From: Moellerella wisconsensis ATCC 35017
Lineage (GTDB): Bacteria > Pseudomonadota > Gammaproteobacteria > Enterobacterales > Enterobacteriaceae
Direction: 5' to 3'
Assembly (NCBI RefSeq): GCF_001294465.1
Contig: NZ_LGAA01000009.1
Coordinates: forward strand, 1-64,000
Length of the DNA: 64,000 nt
The notes beneath the pieces are model-generated. The model searched no databases. It saw only the letters and a list, made by a program, of their open reading frames with translations, and was not told where the DNA came from. The position numbers and the translations under genes were made by a program. Below are positions 31,971-39,791 of the stretch, piece after piece (the first letter of the stretch is position 1; each line of letters opens with the position of its first letter).

Positions 31971-32471
31971 ATGCTAAAAATATATAATATGTTTGTTTAC
32001 TTATTTTTATTAATGAGTGTTTCAGTAACGTTTAACGCTTTTGCTAGAGATAATGAAACTGATTTAAATATAATTGGAAATATTCTTATTCCCCCCCCAT
32101 GTAAAATAAATCAAGGGGGAAATGTAGACGTTAAATTCGGTCAAGTAGCGATAAAATCAATTAAAGGTACTGAACAAAAGAAAGAAGTTAATTATCAAAT
32201 TGAATGTGGTAAGAATCAGAATAACTGGAAAATGTACCTAAGTGTAAATGGAACTAAAAGTAATTTTGATACTAATGGATTGAAAACTAACATTAATGAT
32301 TTAGCGGTCAAGTTCCAACTTGGAAATAATATTATAGACTTAGGAACTAAATATGCCATTGATGAAAAATCCCCAGGAAAACTTTGGGCTATATTAGTTA
32401 AAAAAGAAAATAGTACATTACCTACTGGAGATTTTGTAGCTAATGGTACATTGTTAGTGGAGTACCAATAA
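31971..32471 (+). CDS. Minor fimbrial subunit 2
   Basis: This 166-residue minor pilin has a signal peptide ending NAFA-RDN, the PPPCKIN motif, a paired cysteine in YQIECGK and the terminal GTLLVEYQ strand. AAAGGA precedes the ATG. The PPP codons are written as an uninterrupted run of eight C residues (32091-32098), a possible slippage site that would truncate the protein if one C is gained or lost. It is a paralogue of the preceding gene and probably an adaptor near the fimbrial tip. Confidence 0.85.
   Translation: MLKIYNMFVYLFLLMSVSVTFNAFARDNETDLNIIGNILIPPPCKINQGGNVDVKFGQVAIKSIKGTEQKKEVNYQIECGKNQNNWKMYLSVNGTKSNFDTNGLKTNINDLAVKFQLGNNIIDLGTKYAIDEKSPGKLWAILVKKENSTLPTGDFVANGTLLVEYQ
32091..32098 (+). 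repeat. C8 homopolymer inside minor pilin 2
   Basis: Eight consecutive C residues encode part of IPPPCKIN close to the mature N-terminus. Runs of this length in surface-structure genes can give reversible frameshifts. Whether it varies here is unknown. Confidence 0.85.
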
Positions 32472-33001
32472 TGGTTAAAAAATCGCTATATTATTTAATT
32501 GGAATATTATTTTTTTATTCGTCAATTTCATTAGCTGAAAACTTAAATATATCAGGCTCATTGGTAAATTCACCGTGCAAATTACTACCAAGCGATAGTG
32601 AAGTTATGATTAAATTTGAGAACCTAATTTTGCGTGAATTATATGAAAATACTGCCGGTTGGGAAAAGAAAGAATTTATCATTGCATTGTCAGAATGTGA
32701 TTTATCTGTAGGCTCTAGTTTTAAAATTAAATTTACTGGTGATGATAGCCCGAATTTAAAAGGTTATTTAGCTTTAGATCAGGAACAATTTAAAAATAAA
32801 TTAGCTATTGGGATTGAGACAGACAGTGGGCTTTTTTTACCACTTAATGAAAAACCTTCTCTTATCCAGATTAAAAATAATGGACGTAATGAAATTAAAT
32901 TTCGCGCATATCTAAAACCGACAGCAGAAGCTATTGCCAATAAAAATATACCTATCGGTAATTTTACAGCGAAAGTTGTTTTCACTCTTGCCTACGATTG
33001 A
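32471..33001 (+). CDS. Minor fimbrial subunit 3
   Basis: This 176-residue pilin-like protein has a signal peptide (cleavage near SLA-ENL), the NSPCKLLP cysteine motif, a second cysteine in ALSECDL and the terminal AKVVFTLAYD strand. Its ATG overlaps the TAA of the previous gene by one base, so translation is probably coupled. It is more divergent than the two paralogues before it and resembles MrpG/PapK-type subunits that join the adhesin to the fibre, which is inferred from its place directly before the adhesin gene. Confidence 0.83.
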   Translation: MVKKSLYYLIGILFFYSSISLAENLNISGSLVNSPCKLLPSDSEVMIKFENLILRELYENTAGWEKKEFIIALSECDLSVGSSFKIKFTGDDSPNLKGYLALDQEQFKNKLAIGIETDSGLFLPLNEKPSLIQIKNNGRNEIKFRAYLKPTAEAIANKNIPIGNFTAKVVFTLAYD

Positions 33002-33008
33002 GGCTATT

Positions 33009-33857
33009 ATGAAACATAATATTAATTTTCTTTTAATATTTATCTCAATATTAATGCTACCCTTTTATAGTGTCGGAAATGCCTATTTTTCGTATGTTAC
33101 GGATGTTACTCAGACCGGTAGTAATAAATGGCGCTATGATTTTGTCATGGAATACTGGACGATCACAGGACAACAGCCTAATCCTTGTAATAGATTATTA
33201 CCGGGTAAAAGATGTTATCTTTCGATAAACCATTTACATTCTGCTCCCGATCAAGGAGGCGGTTCAGGATCAACTCGTGTTCCATGGAAATGTAATATTG
33301 ATTTTTCTAAATATGAAACGTTGAACCAAATCTATTCTGATGCAATTAATCGATGTGGTTTAAGATTACCGTTGTCAGCTTCGAGTACTCATTCTGGTAC
33401 TATAACAACGGATGAATGTGTTGGTTTCTTCTTGGATACTTCAAGTGCAGGCTCATATGGAAGAATGCTGCCCGGTGGAATTTGTGGAATTGCGCCGCCG
33501 CCCGCGGGAAAATGTTATTTTTCTGGTTCAAATGAGCTTAAATTAAACCATGGTAAATTAAATGACTTTGAAGTTAATGATAATTATAAAGTTGATAGTT
33601 TTAATGTGATTTGTAATCAATCGATGTCAGTGAAAATTCGCTCAAATATGACGGATAGTATGATAAATTTGAGGCCAGATGGAAGTATTCGTTCTGAAGT
33701 TAAAATTGATAATATTCCTGCAAATATAGGTACTACGATTAAATTAATTGCTAATTCTCCAAAGAATGTAACGATTTCATCGTTATTAAAAACAGCGGGT
33801 CCAATAAATGCAGGGGCATTTAATGGAACTGTGACATTAATTCTGACTATTCCTTAA
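33009..33857 (+). CDS. Fimbrial tip adhesin, MrpH-like two-domain
   Basis: This last gene of the operon encodes a 282-residue two-domain tip adhesin. The ATG at 33009 lies seven bases after the previous stop and gives a signal peptide ending near VGNA-YFSYV. The N-terminal receptor domain contains several cysteines and three histidines (His75 and His77 in INHLHS, His128 in STHSG) in the pattern of the zinc-binding site described for Proteus mirabilis MrpH. The C-terminal half is a pilin domain (KCYFSG...VICNQ) ending in TVTLILTIP. The function of binding a surface or matrix through metal is inferred from the three-His pattern. Confidence 0.8.
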   Translation: MKHNINFLLIFISILMLPFYSVGNAYFSYVTDVTQTGSNKWRYDFVMEYWTITGQQPNPCNRLLPGKRCYLSINHLHSAPDQGGGSGSTRVPWKCNIDFSKYETLNQIYSDAINRCGLRLPLSASSTHSGTITTDECVGFFLDTSSAGSYGRMLPGGICGIAPPPAGKCYFSGSNELKLNHGKLNDFEVNDNYKVDSFNVICNQSMSVKIRSNMTDSMINLRPDGSIRSEVKIDNIPANIGTTIKLIANSPKNVTISSLLKTAGPINAGAFNGTVTLILTIP

Positions 33858-33920
33858 TTAGATTGTACCGCTATAAGCATTATTAGTACTATAAAAATAA
33901 AAATTACCATGTTGACGGTT

Positions 33921-33968
33921 TGCCTGATTTATCGATATTTATATTGATAATTTCAGGCTTTTTTTTAG
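33921..33968 (+). terminator. Terminator of the fimbrial operon
   Basis: GCCTGATTTATCGATAT pairs imperfectly with ATATTGATAATTTCAGGC and is followed by a run of eight or more T residues. It lies about 65 bases after the adhesin stop. Confidence 0.85.
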
Positions 33969-33984
33969 GAGCAGATAAAGGTAA

Positions 33985-34464
33985 TTATTCAGAATAGCAA
34001 ATAAATTTTGATGAATCTTCACTCCTTAATACATAGATACCATCTTCATATTTAAATAGTCGAGCATAATAACTGATATCATTATTGCCAATTTGCATAA
34101 ATTCGGCTAATACATTATCAGGAATGTTATCATTAGATTTTATGGTTGAATTAATAAATTTTATTTTATAATTTCCTTTTTTATTTATTTCTTCAAATGT
34201 TAAATAAATACTTCTATTGATTAAATAATCTTGATCGCCTTGTTTTACGATGCCATGAATACTAAGGATACCCTCTTTATTATCAGATACGATCACTTTA
34301 CTTGTTGTTGACATAACTACAGGTTTATTATAATTAATTTTTTTATACCAAATACTATTAGTCTCACAGGTATAGACCGTTGGTTTTAAATAATAAAAAG
34401 TAAAAGATATTAAGCTTATTGGTATACAAATAGCCATTGTTGTGAGTATACTTTTTTTCATCAT
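33985..34464 (-). CDS. FidL-like membrane-anchored protein
   Basis: This 159-residue protein has one N-terminal hydrophobic segment (about residues 5-25) and a predicted periplasmic part containing two cysteines (YTCETNSIWYKK near the start and KFICYSE at the end). It resembles FidL, the small partner encoded beside the MarT regulator in Salmonella. Its ATG overlaps the stop of the regulator gene by one base (TAATG), so the two are translated together. A role in modulating the regulator is inferred from this pairing. The adjacent convergent fimbrial operon is a natural target. Confidence 0.65.
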   Translation of the reverse strand: MMKKSILTTMAICIPISLISFTFYYLKPTVYTCETNSIWYKKINYNKPVVMSTTSKVIVSDNKEGILSIHGIVKQGDQDYLINRSIYLTFEEINKKGNYKIKFINSTIKSNDNIPDNVLAEFMQIGNNDISYYARLFKYEDGIYVLRSEDSSKFICYSE

Positions 34465-35384
34465 TAGAGTCTCTGTTGATTAATAGAGATACAATTCATT
34501 TTTTTGTTATTTATTGCATCGCAAATTCCAATAAAATAATCTCTATTTATATCAATACTTGTATTACTGTATGAAAGGAATACAAATTTATCACCTTGAG
34601 AACAGGATATATTATTCTCATTAAGTATTTTTTTTATCATTGTGATATCGTAATTATCTAAAGTTCTATTGCGTTGTGGTGATACTTGTAAACTACAATG
34701 ATCTATTTTTGTAAGTTCATTGTATTCCACCAGTTGAGTGAACGAAAAATGATCTTTTGAAACAAATAAAAATAGACTATATAAAAAAATCATTATTATA
34801 ATAATAACAGTTAAAGTTTTATTTTTTATACTACGTTTGAATACTCTTATTTTATGTGGATTAAAGGGATTAGTATTTACATCAGGGATCTGGGTAATAA
34901 TATCCACATGATGGTTGTCAATAATTGGTTGATAGGTTTTTACACTATCATCTGTGTTATTATCATTTGAACTGTTAATTTGAGGAGCAGCTATTGTTTG
35001 GTTTTTATCAATAGATAATGAGCTATCCTCTGCCAACAAATATTCGGTTATTTCACCCTCTAATCGAAACCCTTTTTTAGGTATCGTAACTATAATTCTA
35101 GGATTCTCACCTAAATTTTCTATTTTTTTCCGAATCTCACTGATATAAGTATTCAGATTATTATTTGAACCGACTAAACCATAATTTTCCCATACATTGA
35201 TTAATAATTCGTCTCGAGTCGCTAAGTGTCCATTATGATATAATCTAATTAACTCATTAAATAATCTAGCTGCAGGTTTAGATAATAGCTCACTATTCTT
35301 TTGATCATCTTTTAGACTTAAGACACCGTCTTCAGGGGAGAATAACAGCGTGTTATTAATTAAGTAGGTTAAATTATTAATCAT
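34464..35384 (-). CDS. ToxR/CadC/MarT-like transmembrane transcription regulator
   Basis: This 306-residue protein has an N-terminal OmpR/PhoB-type winged helix (about residues 20-115: RDELLINVWENYG, NNLNTYISEIRKKIE and TIPKKGFRLEGEI). A long polar linker follows, then one transmembrane segment (TLTVIIIIMIFLYSLFLFV, about 188-208), and a periplasmic domain with cysteines (CSLQV, ISCSQGD, GICD and MNCIS). This is the ToxR/CadC layout, in which DNA binding is controlled from the periplasm. It is followed by the overlapping FidL-like gene and faces the fimbrial operon, which it may control. Confidence 0.82.
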   Translation of the reverse strand: MINNLTYLINNTLLFSPEDGVLSLKDDQKNSELLSKPAARLFNELIRLYHNGHLATRDELLINVWENYGLVGSNNNLNTYISEIRKKIENLGENPRIIVTIPKKGFRLEGEITEYLLAEDSSLSIDKNQTIAAPQINSSNDNNTDDSVKTYQPIIDNHHVDIITQIPDVNTNPFNPHKIRVFKRSIKNKTLTVIIIIMIFLYSLFLFVSKDHFSFTQLVEYNELTKIDHCSLQVSPQRNRTLDNYDITMIKKILNENNISCSQGDKFVFLSYSNTSIDINRDYFIGICDAINNKKMNCISINQQRL

Positions 35385-36438
35385 AGTAATATGCTGTATC
35401 TCTGTGGTTAGTTGTAATAAAAAAACAAATTAAAAAAAACAAGATTAGACAAGGTATGTTACTTACCTTATTTAATCTTATTCAAGTGATATTATTTAGT
35501 ATTGTTACTTAATTATTCGAGCTTTTATGTGCCTAGTTTAATTACAATAATTTACAACTTCAAGTTTTCTAATATGTAATAACTCACTAATTTTGGTTAT
35601 TAATTTTGATATAGATGATTAAATGTTATTTTTTATACCGAAATGATAGGTTTTTTCAACAATTTTAGCCGACTTATGTGATTTTTAAGGTTTTTTAACT
35701 ATGTTTGTTGTTGTTTTATGATAATGACACTTTAGCTTAATTAAATTTTAAATAAATGTTTTTAAGTTAAAATGCTTCTTTAAGGTAAATATTTTGATAT
35801 TTAATTCAAATTGTATTTTTTGTGTTGTAGCTCTCATTTTTTAATTTTATAAAAGTTTAACGATTGGATTTTTATATTTTATTTGTGGGTATTTAAGAGA
35901 AAAGTATTGTTTTTCTTATTTTTATGGTTTTTAATAAAACCCCAATCTTGACTAACTCATAACTATAGCTTTATTCAGTATCGTGATAGGGACAATGAAT
36001 CTAGCTTTTTAATGGATTATTGGCCAAGATATTGTTTGATAAATCAGAGCATCAGTCATAATTTATTTGTAGATCAGTGTTAGTAACCTTTATAACTGTT
36101 TTATTTAAATCGATATTTTTATATATCAGTATTTCCACTTATTTTTACTGGAGAAAAATAGATATTCTATTTTATTTTAAGAAAATTAGAATTAATAAAT
36201 AAAAAAACAGGCTTTATTTAATCTTAGAAGAAACCTTTAGTCTCTGTAATGATAAATAATTAAAATTATTCAGGAGGTAGGTGAACCTTTATATATTGTA
36301 GTGCAGCATAGTAGGGCGCAGATGTGATAGATAAAGTTATTCCTGTTTAGCGGTCTATATTCAAGGTGTGAGTGGTGACATCGTCATAACGAATATCCTC
36401 GAGCAGTCATTGGTCGATTAATGCATCAGATAGGTAGA
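35385..36438. other. AT-rich gene-free region
   Basis: This stretch of about 1.05 kb upstream of the regulator and downstream of the methyltransferase gene is very AT-rich and contains no convincing open reading frame, repeat array or RNA gene. It probably holds the promoter of the regulator pair. Confidence 0.55.
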
Positions 36439-37263
36439 TCATAAATGTAGCTCCGATTCATCAACAACCTCCCAAGCGACCATCGCCCAATCGCGAGCAG
36501 AGTAAGCCACCGGTTGATTTGATTGACAGCATTTTGCGTAATAGTGATGTAATTTTTCCTTCTCTAAAGCGGTTAAATCTTTGAGCGACCGATTTATACT
36601 TTCTACAAAATCATCGAAGTTAGCGAATTCAGGGCTATTTTGAGATCCACGAATATAGTTAACTTGTGGATTAATTCCTAATTGCTGCAATATGTTGACG
36701 GCATAAATATAGGTTGGTAGGCCGATAACTTCGCGACCAATGGCCTGAAGAATTTTAGTGTCGATAAAGGTTGGGTTGACCCTATGGGTAGTATAAACCC
36801 GCGCAAGGGCTTGTCGATTGAGCTTTAATAGCGCGGTTTTTAAATCCATCACTAAGGTCGAACGCGATGCAACGGCAATATCGACTTGAGGTAAATCACT
36901 CCAGTCATCTTCCCAGGCTTTGCAATGGAATTCAGCATGATGGATGGCTAAAGAGTCCGCGCGTTTTTGTGCTACATACAGCATACCTTGGCTATAATCG
37001 ATACCAATTATTTTTTGAAATTTATCCGCAATACTGAGGCATACGGAGCCAGGCCCACAGCCGACATCCAATATCGACTGTGCACCGTTAAAATTCATTA
37101 GTGACTGAAAATCCTGCAAATAACAGTCTTGTGGATTGAAAACAGTCGTGGCCATTTTTTCTGCTTTCTGATCCCAATGAATGGGATCTTTACGGCTTCT
37201 ATTAGCTTGCTTCATATGTTGCTGATACATCTCAGCAAAATTAAGTTGATCAATAATTATCAT
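36439..37263 (-). CDS. Class I SAM-dependent methyltransferase, substrate unknown
   Basis: This 274-residue cytoplasmic protein has the class I methyltransferase fold. Motif I is SILDVGCGPGSV (about residues 63-74), followed by IIGIDYSQGML and a motif near WSDLPQVDIAVASRS. The N-terminal region (FAEMYQQHMKQANRSRKDPIHWDQKAEKM) resembles small-molecule methyltransferases of enterobacteria, but I cannot name the substrate. It stands alone between gene-poor flanks, so context does not help. Confidence 0.75.
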   Translation of the reverse strand: MIIIDQLNFAEMYQQHMKQANRSRKDPIHWDQKAEKMATTVFNPQDCYLQDFQSLMNFNGAQSILDVGCGPGSVCLSIADKFQKIIGIDYSQGMLYVAQKRADSLAIHHAEFHCKAWEDDWSDLPQVDIAVASRSTLVMDLKTALLKLNRQALARVYTTHRVNPTFIDTKILQAIGREVIGLPTYIYAVNILQQLGINPQVNYIRGSQNSPEFANFDDFVESINRSLKDLTALEKEKLHHYYAKCCQSNQPVAYSARDWAMVAWEVVDESELHL

Positions 37264-37600
37264 CGCAATGTTATCCCTGTATCGGCGGCGCAGGTGTAAA
37301 AAATATGATGCTGTGTGGGATTATTAATATCAAATAAATATAGTTTTTTAGTGAGCGCTTACATGTATTTATTAAGCCATCTGAGGCGTTAAGTGCTAAA
37401 TTTGTCATATAATAAAACTGTGTCCGACACGGACTTGAAAATCAATAGGCTATAGCAAGTAGCAATTGCTAACTCAAAGAATATCGACTCTATATTATTG
37501 CGGATCGTATTCTATCAATGTGTTAGCGATTGTCTTTGGTTTGGTGGTTTACTCAGTATGTAGGCACTTACTAATATATTGTGAATTTTGAAAATATTTT

Positions 37601-37639
37601 CAACACAATATTTCAGCACAATATTTCAACACAATATTT
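37601..37639. repeat. 13-bp tandem repeat, three copies
   Basis: CAACACAATATTT, CAGCACAATATTT and CAACACAATATTT follow each other exactly, with a degenerate fourth copy (TAATACAATAC). It is intergenic, upstream of gntR. Function is unknown. Confidence 0.85.
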
Positions 37640-37773
37640 TAATACAATACGACCTATAGATAAGTTAAAAGATATTATCGTTATATTTTTATGGATATGG
37701 CTCAATAAAATTAACTGAGACGAGTCGCTGAATCAATTAAAAAAACAAGAAAAAACAAGAAATAACAAGGTTA

Positions 37774-37789
37774 TGTGATATAAATCAGC
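37774..37789 (+). promoter_or_regulatory. CRP-like site upstream of gntR
   Basis: TGTGATATAAATCAGC has a perfect left half (TGTGA) and TCA of the right half with 6-base spacing. CRP control of gluconate genes is known in E. coli. The assignment is by motif only. Confidence 0.45.
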
Positions 37790-37816
37790 AAGCAAGAATT
37801 GCTATCTCATCTATGA

Positions 37817-37844
37817 TCACAGAACATACTCTTCTGTTCTGTGA
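37817..37844. other. 10-bp inverted repeat upstream of gntR
   Basis: TCACAGAACA and TGTTCTGTGA are exact complements with an 8-base loop, about 100 bases before gntR. It may be an operator or an mRNA leader hairpin. It does not match the GntR palindrome. Confidence 0.6.
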
Positions 37845-37947
37845 ATAGACTTTCAGCGCACAGAATATAAGCTTAGATAGGACAATCTACTTTCAGATAG
37901 CATAACATGCGCCTAAAGGTGTGGTATCAGGATAACTAAAATATTAT

Positions 37948-38943
37948 ATGAAGAAAAAAAGACCCTCTTTACAGGATGTTGCTGATCAGGTCGGGATCAC
38001 CAAAATGACCGTCAGCCGCTTTTTACGTAATCCGGAACAAGTTTCGGCATCATTGCGTACGCGTATCGCTCAAGTGGTTGATGAATTAGGTTATATTCCT
38101 AATCGAGCGCCCGATTTACTCTCCAACGCGACCAGCCATGCTATCGGTGTTTTGCTTCCATCACTAACCAACCAAGTATTTGCGGAAGTTATTCGAGGTA
38201 TTGAATCAGTGACCGACCGTCACGGTTATCAGACCATGCTGGCTCATTATGGCTATCGACCAGAGCAAGAAGAAGAACGCTTATTATCGTTACTGTCTTA
38301 CAATATAGATGGACTCATTCTGGCGGAAAGAACGCATACCGAGCGCACCTTGAAAATGTTGAAAACCGCCGGTATTCCAGTGGTGGAAATCATGGATAGC
38401 GTGTCTCCTTGCCTTGATGTTGCGGTGGGGATCGATAACTTTGCGGCTTCGCAGCAAATGACCACAGCGATGATTAAACGAGGATGTCGGCGGGTAATCT
38501 ATCTAGGTGCGCGTCAAGATGAACGTACATTGATTCGGCTCGCAGGATATGAAAAGGCGATGCACGATGCCGGATTAGTGGCTGGTAATGTCATGACGCC
38601 GGTCAGTTCATCCTATTCATTAGGGGTTGAATTACTGCATACCGCCCGTGAAAAATACCCTGATGTTGACGGTCTATTTTGTACCAATGATGATATTGCG
38701 ATTGGTGCTATTTTTGAGTGTCAGCGATTGGGGATCAAAATTCCCGCGCAATTAGCTATCGCCGGTTTTCATGGTCACGATGTTGGACAAGTCATGAGCC
38801 CAAAACTGGCGAGTATTCTAACGCCCAGGGATAAGTTAGGACGCAAAGCCGCAGAAGTGTTGTTAGCCAGAATAAAAGGGAAATCACTACCCCGTAAATT
38901 ATTTGACGTCGGTTTTGAGTTGCTGCCAGGGGAAAGTATCTAA
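37948..38943 (+). CDS. gntR: Gluconate operon repressor GntR (LacI family)
   Basis: GntR represses gluconate uptake and Entner-Doudoroff genes until gluconate binds. The protein has 331 residues, the same as E. coli GntR, and aligns end to end. The LacI-type helix-turn-helix with hinge is LQDVADQVGITKMTVSRFLRNPEQV. The effector domain includes AIGVLLPSLTNQVFAEVIRGIESVTD and FCTNDDIAIGAIFECQRLGIKIP. It lies upstream of gntK on the same strand with its own spacer. Two identical palindromes in this window, before edd and before gntK, are the probable binding sites. Confidence 0.96.
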   Translation: MKKKRPSLQDVADQVGITKMTVSRFLRNPEQVSASLRTRIAQVVDELGYIPNRAPDLLSNATSHAIGVLLPSLTNQVFAEVIRGIESVTDRHGYQTMLAHYGYRPEQEEERLLSLLSYNIDGLILAERTHTERTLKMLKTAGIPVVEIMDSVSPCLDVAVGIDNFAASQQMTTAMIKRGCRRVIYLGARQDERTLIRLAGYEKAMHDAGLVAGNVMTPVSSSYSLGVELLHTAREKYPDVDGLFCTNDDIAIGAIFECQRLGIKIPAQLAIAGFHGHDVGQVMSPKLASILTPRDKLGRKAAEVLLARIKGKSLPRKLFDVGFELLPGESI

Positions 38944-39252
38944 TTAGTAAGACGGTTATCCGCTGATTAGTGAGATAACCATCACAAATCCATCTCTTTT
39001 TTAGGGTCTTTGATTGCCAAACACAGTTTGGCTACTGATAATGTACTCGCTACTGTTACCGGTAACAAAAATAAAAAATTAACTAGAAAAGTATTTATAG
39101 CCACCATAATTTGCGCTGTAGAAAGCCAAATAAGACTAACTGCTCCCAGCACTCAGGTTAATTCTTGATGGACTAGCTCTAGTTTTCCCAAGAAAGTGGG
39201 CTATCTACAGGCAAAGATTGCTGGATATTAAAAAAATACCAAGGAGTTTTTA
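38944..39252 (+). promoter_or_regulatory. gntKU promoter region
   Basis: This 309-base gap between gntR and gntK contains a hairpin GGTTATC/GATAACC at 38954-38980 that may end gntR transcripts. A promoter TTGCCA (39014-39019), 17-bp spacer and GATAAT (39037-39042) is visible. The spacer and -35 are overlapped by a small palindrome GCCAAAC/GTTTGGC (39016-39032). The GntR operator follows at 39054-39067, over the expected start of transcription. Confidence 0.65.
39054..39067. promoter_or_regulatory. GntR operator before gntK
   Basis: TGTTACCGGTAACA is a perfect 14-bp palindrome identical to the core of the site before edd (10719-10734). It starts about 12 bases after the -10 hexamer GATAAT, so binding would block initiation. 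Confidence 0.82.
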
Positions 39253-39789
39253 ATGAGTGATACCCAAAAACAACACTATGCATTTGTCCTGATGGGGGTA
39301 TCAGGCAGCGGTAAATCAGCGGTTGCAAATGGCGTTGCACAACAGCTGGGGGCCGCATTTTTAGATGGCGATTTTTTACATCCAAGGGCTAACATTCAGA
39401 AAATGGCTGCGGGCCATGCACTCAATGACCAAGATCGTACACCGTGGTTAACCGCATTAAACGATGCTATTTTTGCCATGCAACGCACCAATCAAGTGTC
39501 TTTAATTGTCTGCTCTGCCTTGAAAAAAGAATATCGAGATAGACTAAGAGACGGCAATAAGAACTTGTTTTTCCTCTATATGCAAGGCGATTTTGACTTG
39601 ATTGAACGCCGGCTTAAAAGTCGTAAAGGACACTTCTTCAAACCTGAAATGTTAGTTTCTCAATTTCAGACGTTGCAAGAACCTAGCCAGGATGAAACTG
39701 ATGTCCGCGCAATAGATATTCGTTTACCACTCGATGAAGTGATCGCGAATACGGGTGCTGTCATCCAACATATTGTTTCTGGAGAATAA
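39253..39789 (+). CDS. gntK: Gluconokinase GntK
   Basis: GntK phosphorylates gluconate to 6-phosphogluconate, the substrate of Edd. The 178 residues match E. coli GntK (175). The P-loop MGVSGSGKS is at residues 14-22, followed by FLDGDFLHP, NIQKMAAGHALNDQDRTPWL, ALKKEYRDRLR and RKGHFFKPEMLVSQF. AAGGAG precedes the ATG. gntU follows after two bases, so they are a tight operon under the GntR operator. Confidence 0.96.
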   Translation: MSDTQKQHYAFVLMGVSGSGKSAVANGVAQQLGAAFLDGDFLHPRANIQKMAAGHALNDQDRTPWLTALNDAIFAMQRTNQVSLIVCSALKKEYRDRLRDGNKNLFFLYMQGDFDLIERRLKSRKGHFFKPEMLVSQFQTLQEPSQDETDVRAIDIRLPLDEVIANTGAVIQHIVSGE

Positions 39790-39791
39790 TT

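Larger units (their letters stand above)
37264..37947. other. Methyltransferase-gntR intergenic region
   Basis: This 684-base AT-rich spacer contains the gntR promoter region, a 13-bp tandem repeat (37601-37639), a 10-bp A-rich repeat (37741-37769), a CRP-like site (37774-37789) and an inverted repeat (37817-37844). No gene is seen. Confidence 0.6.
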
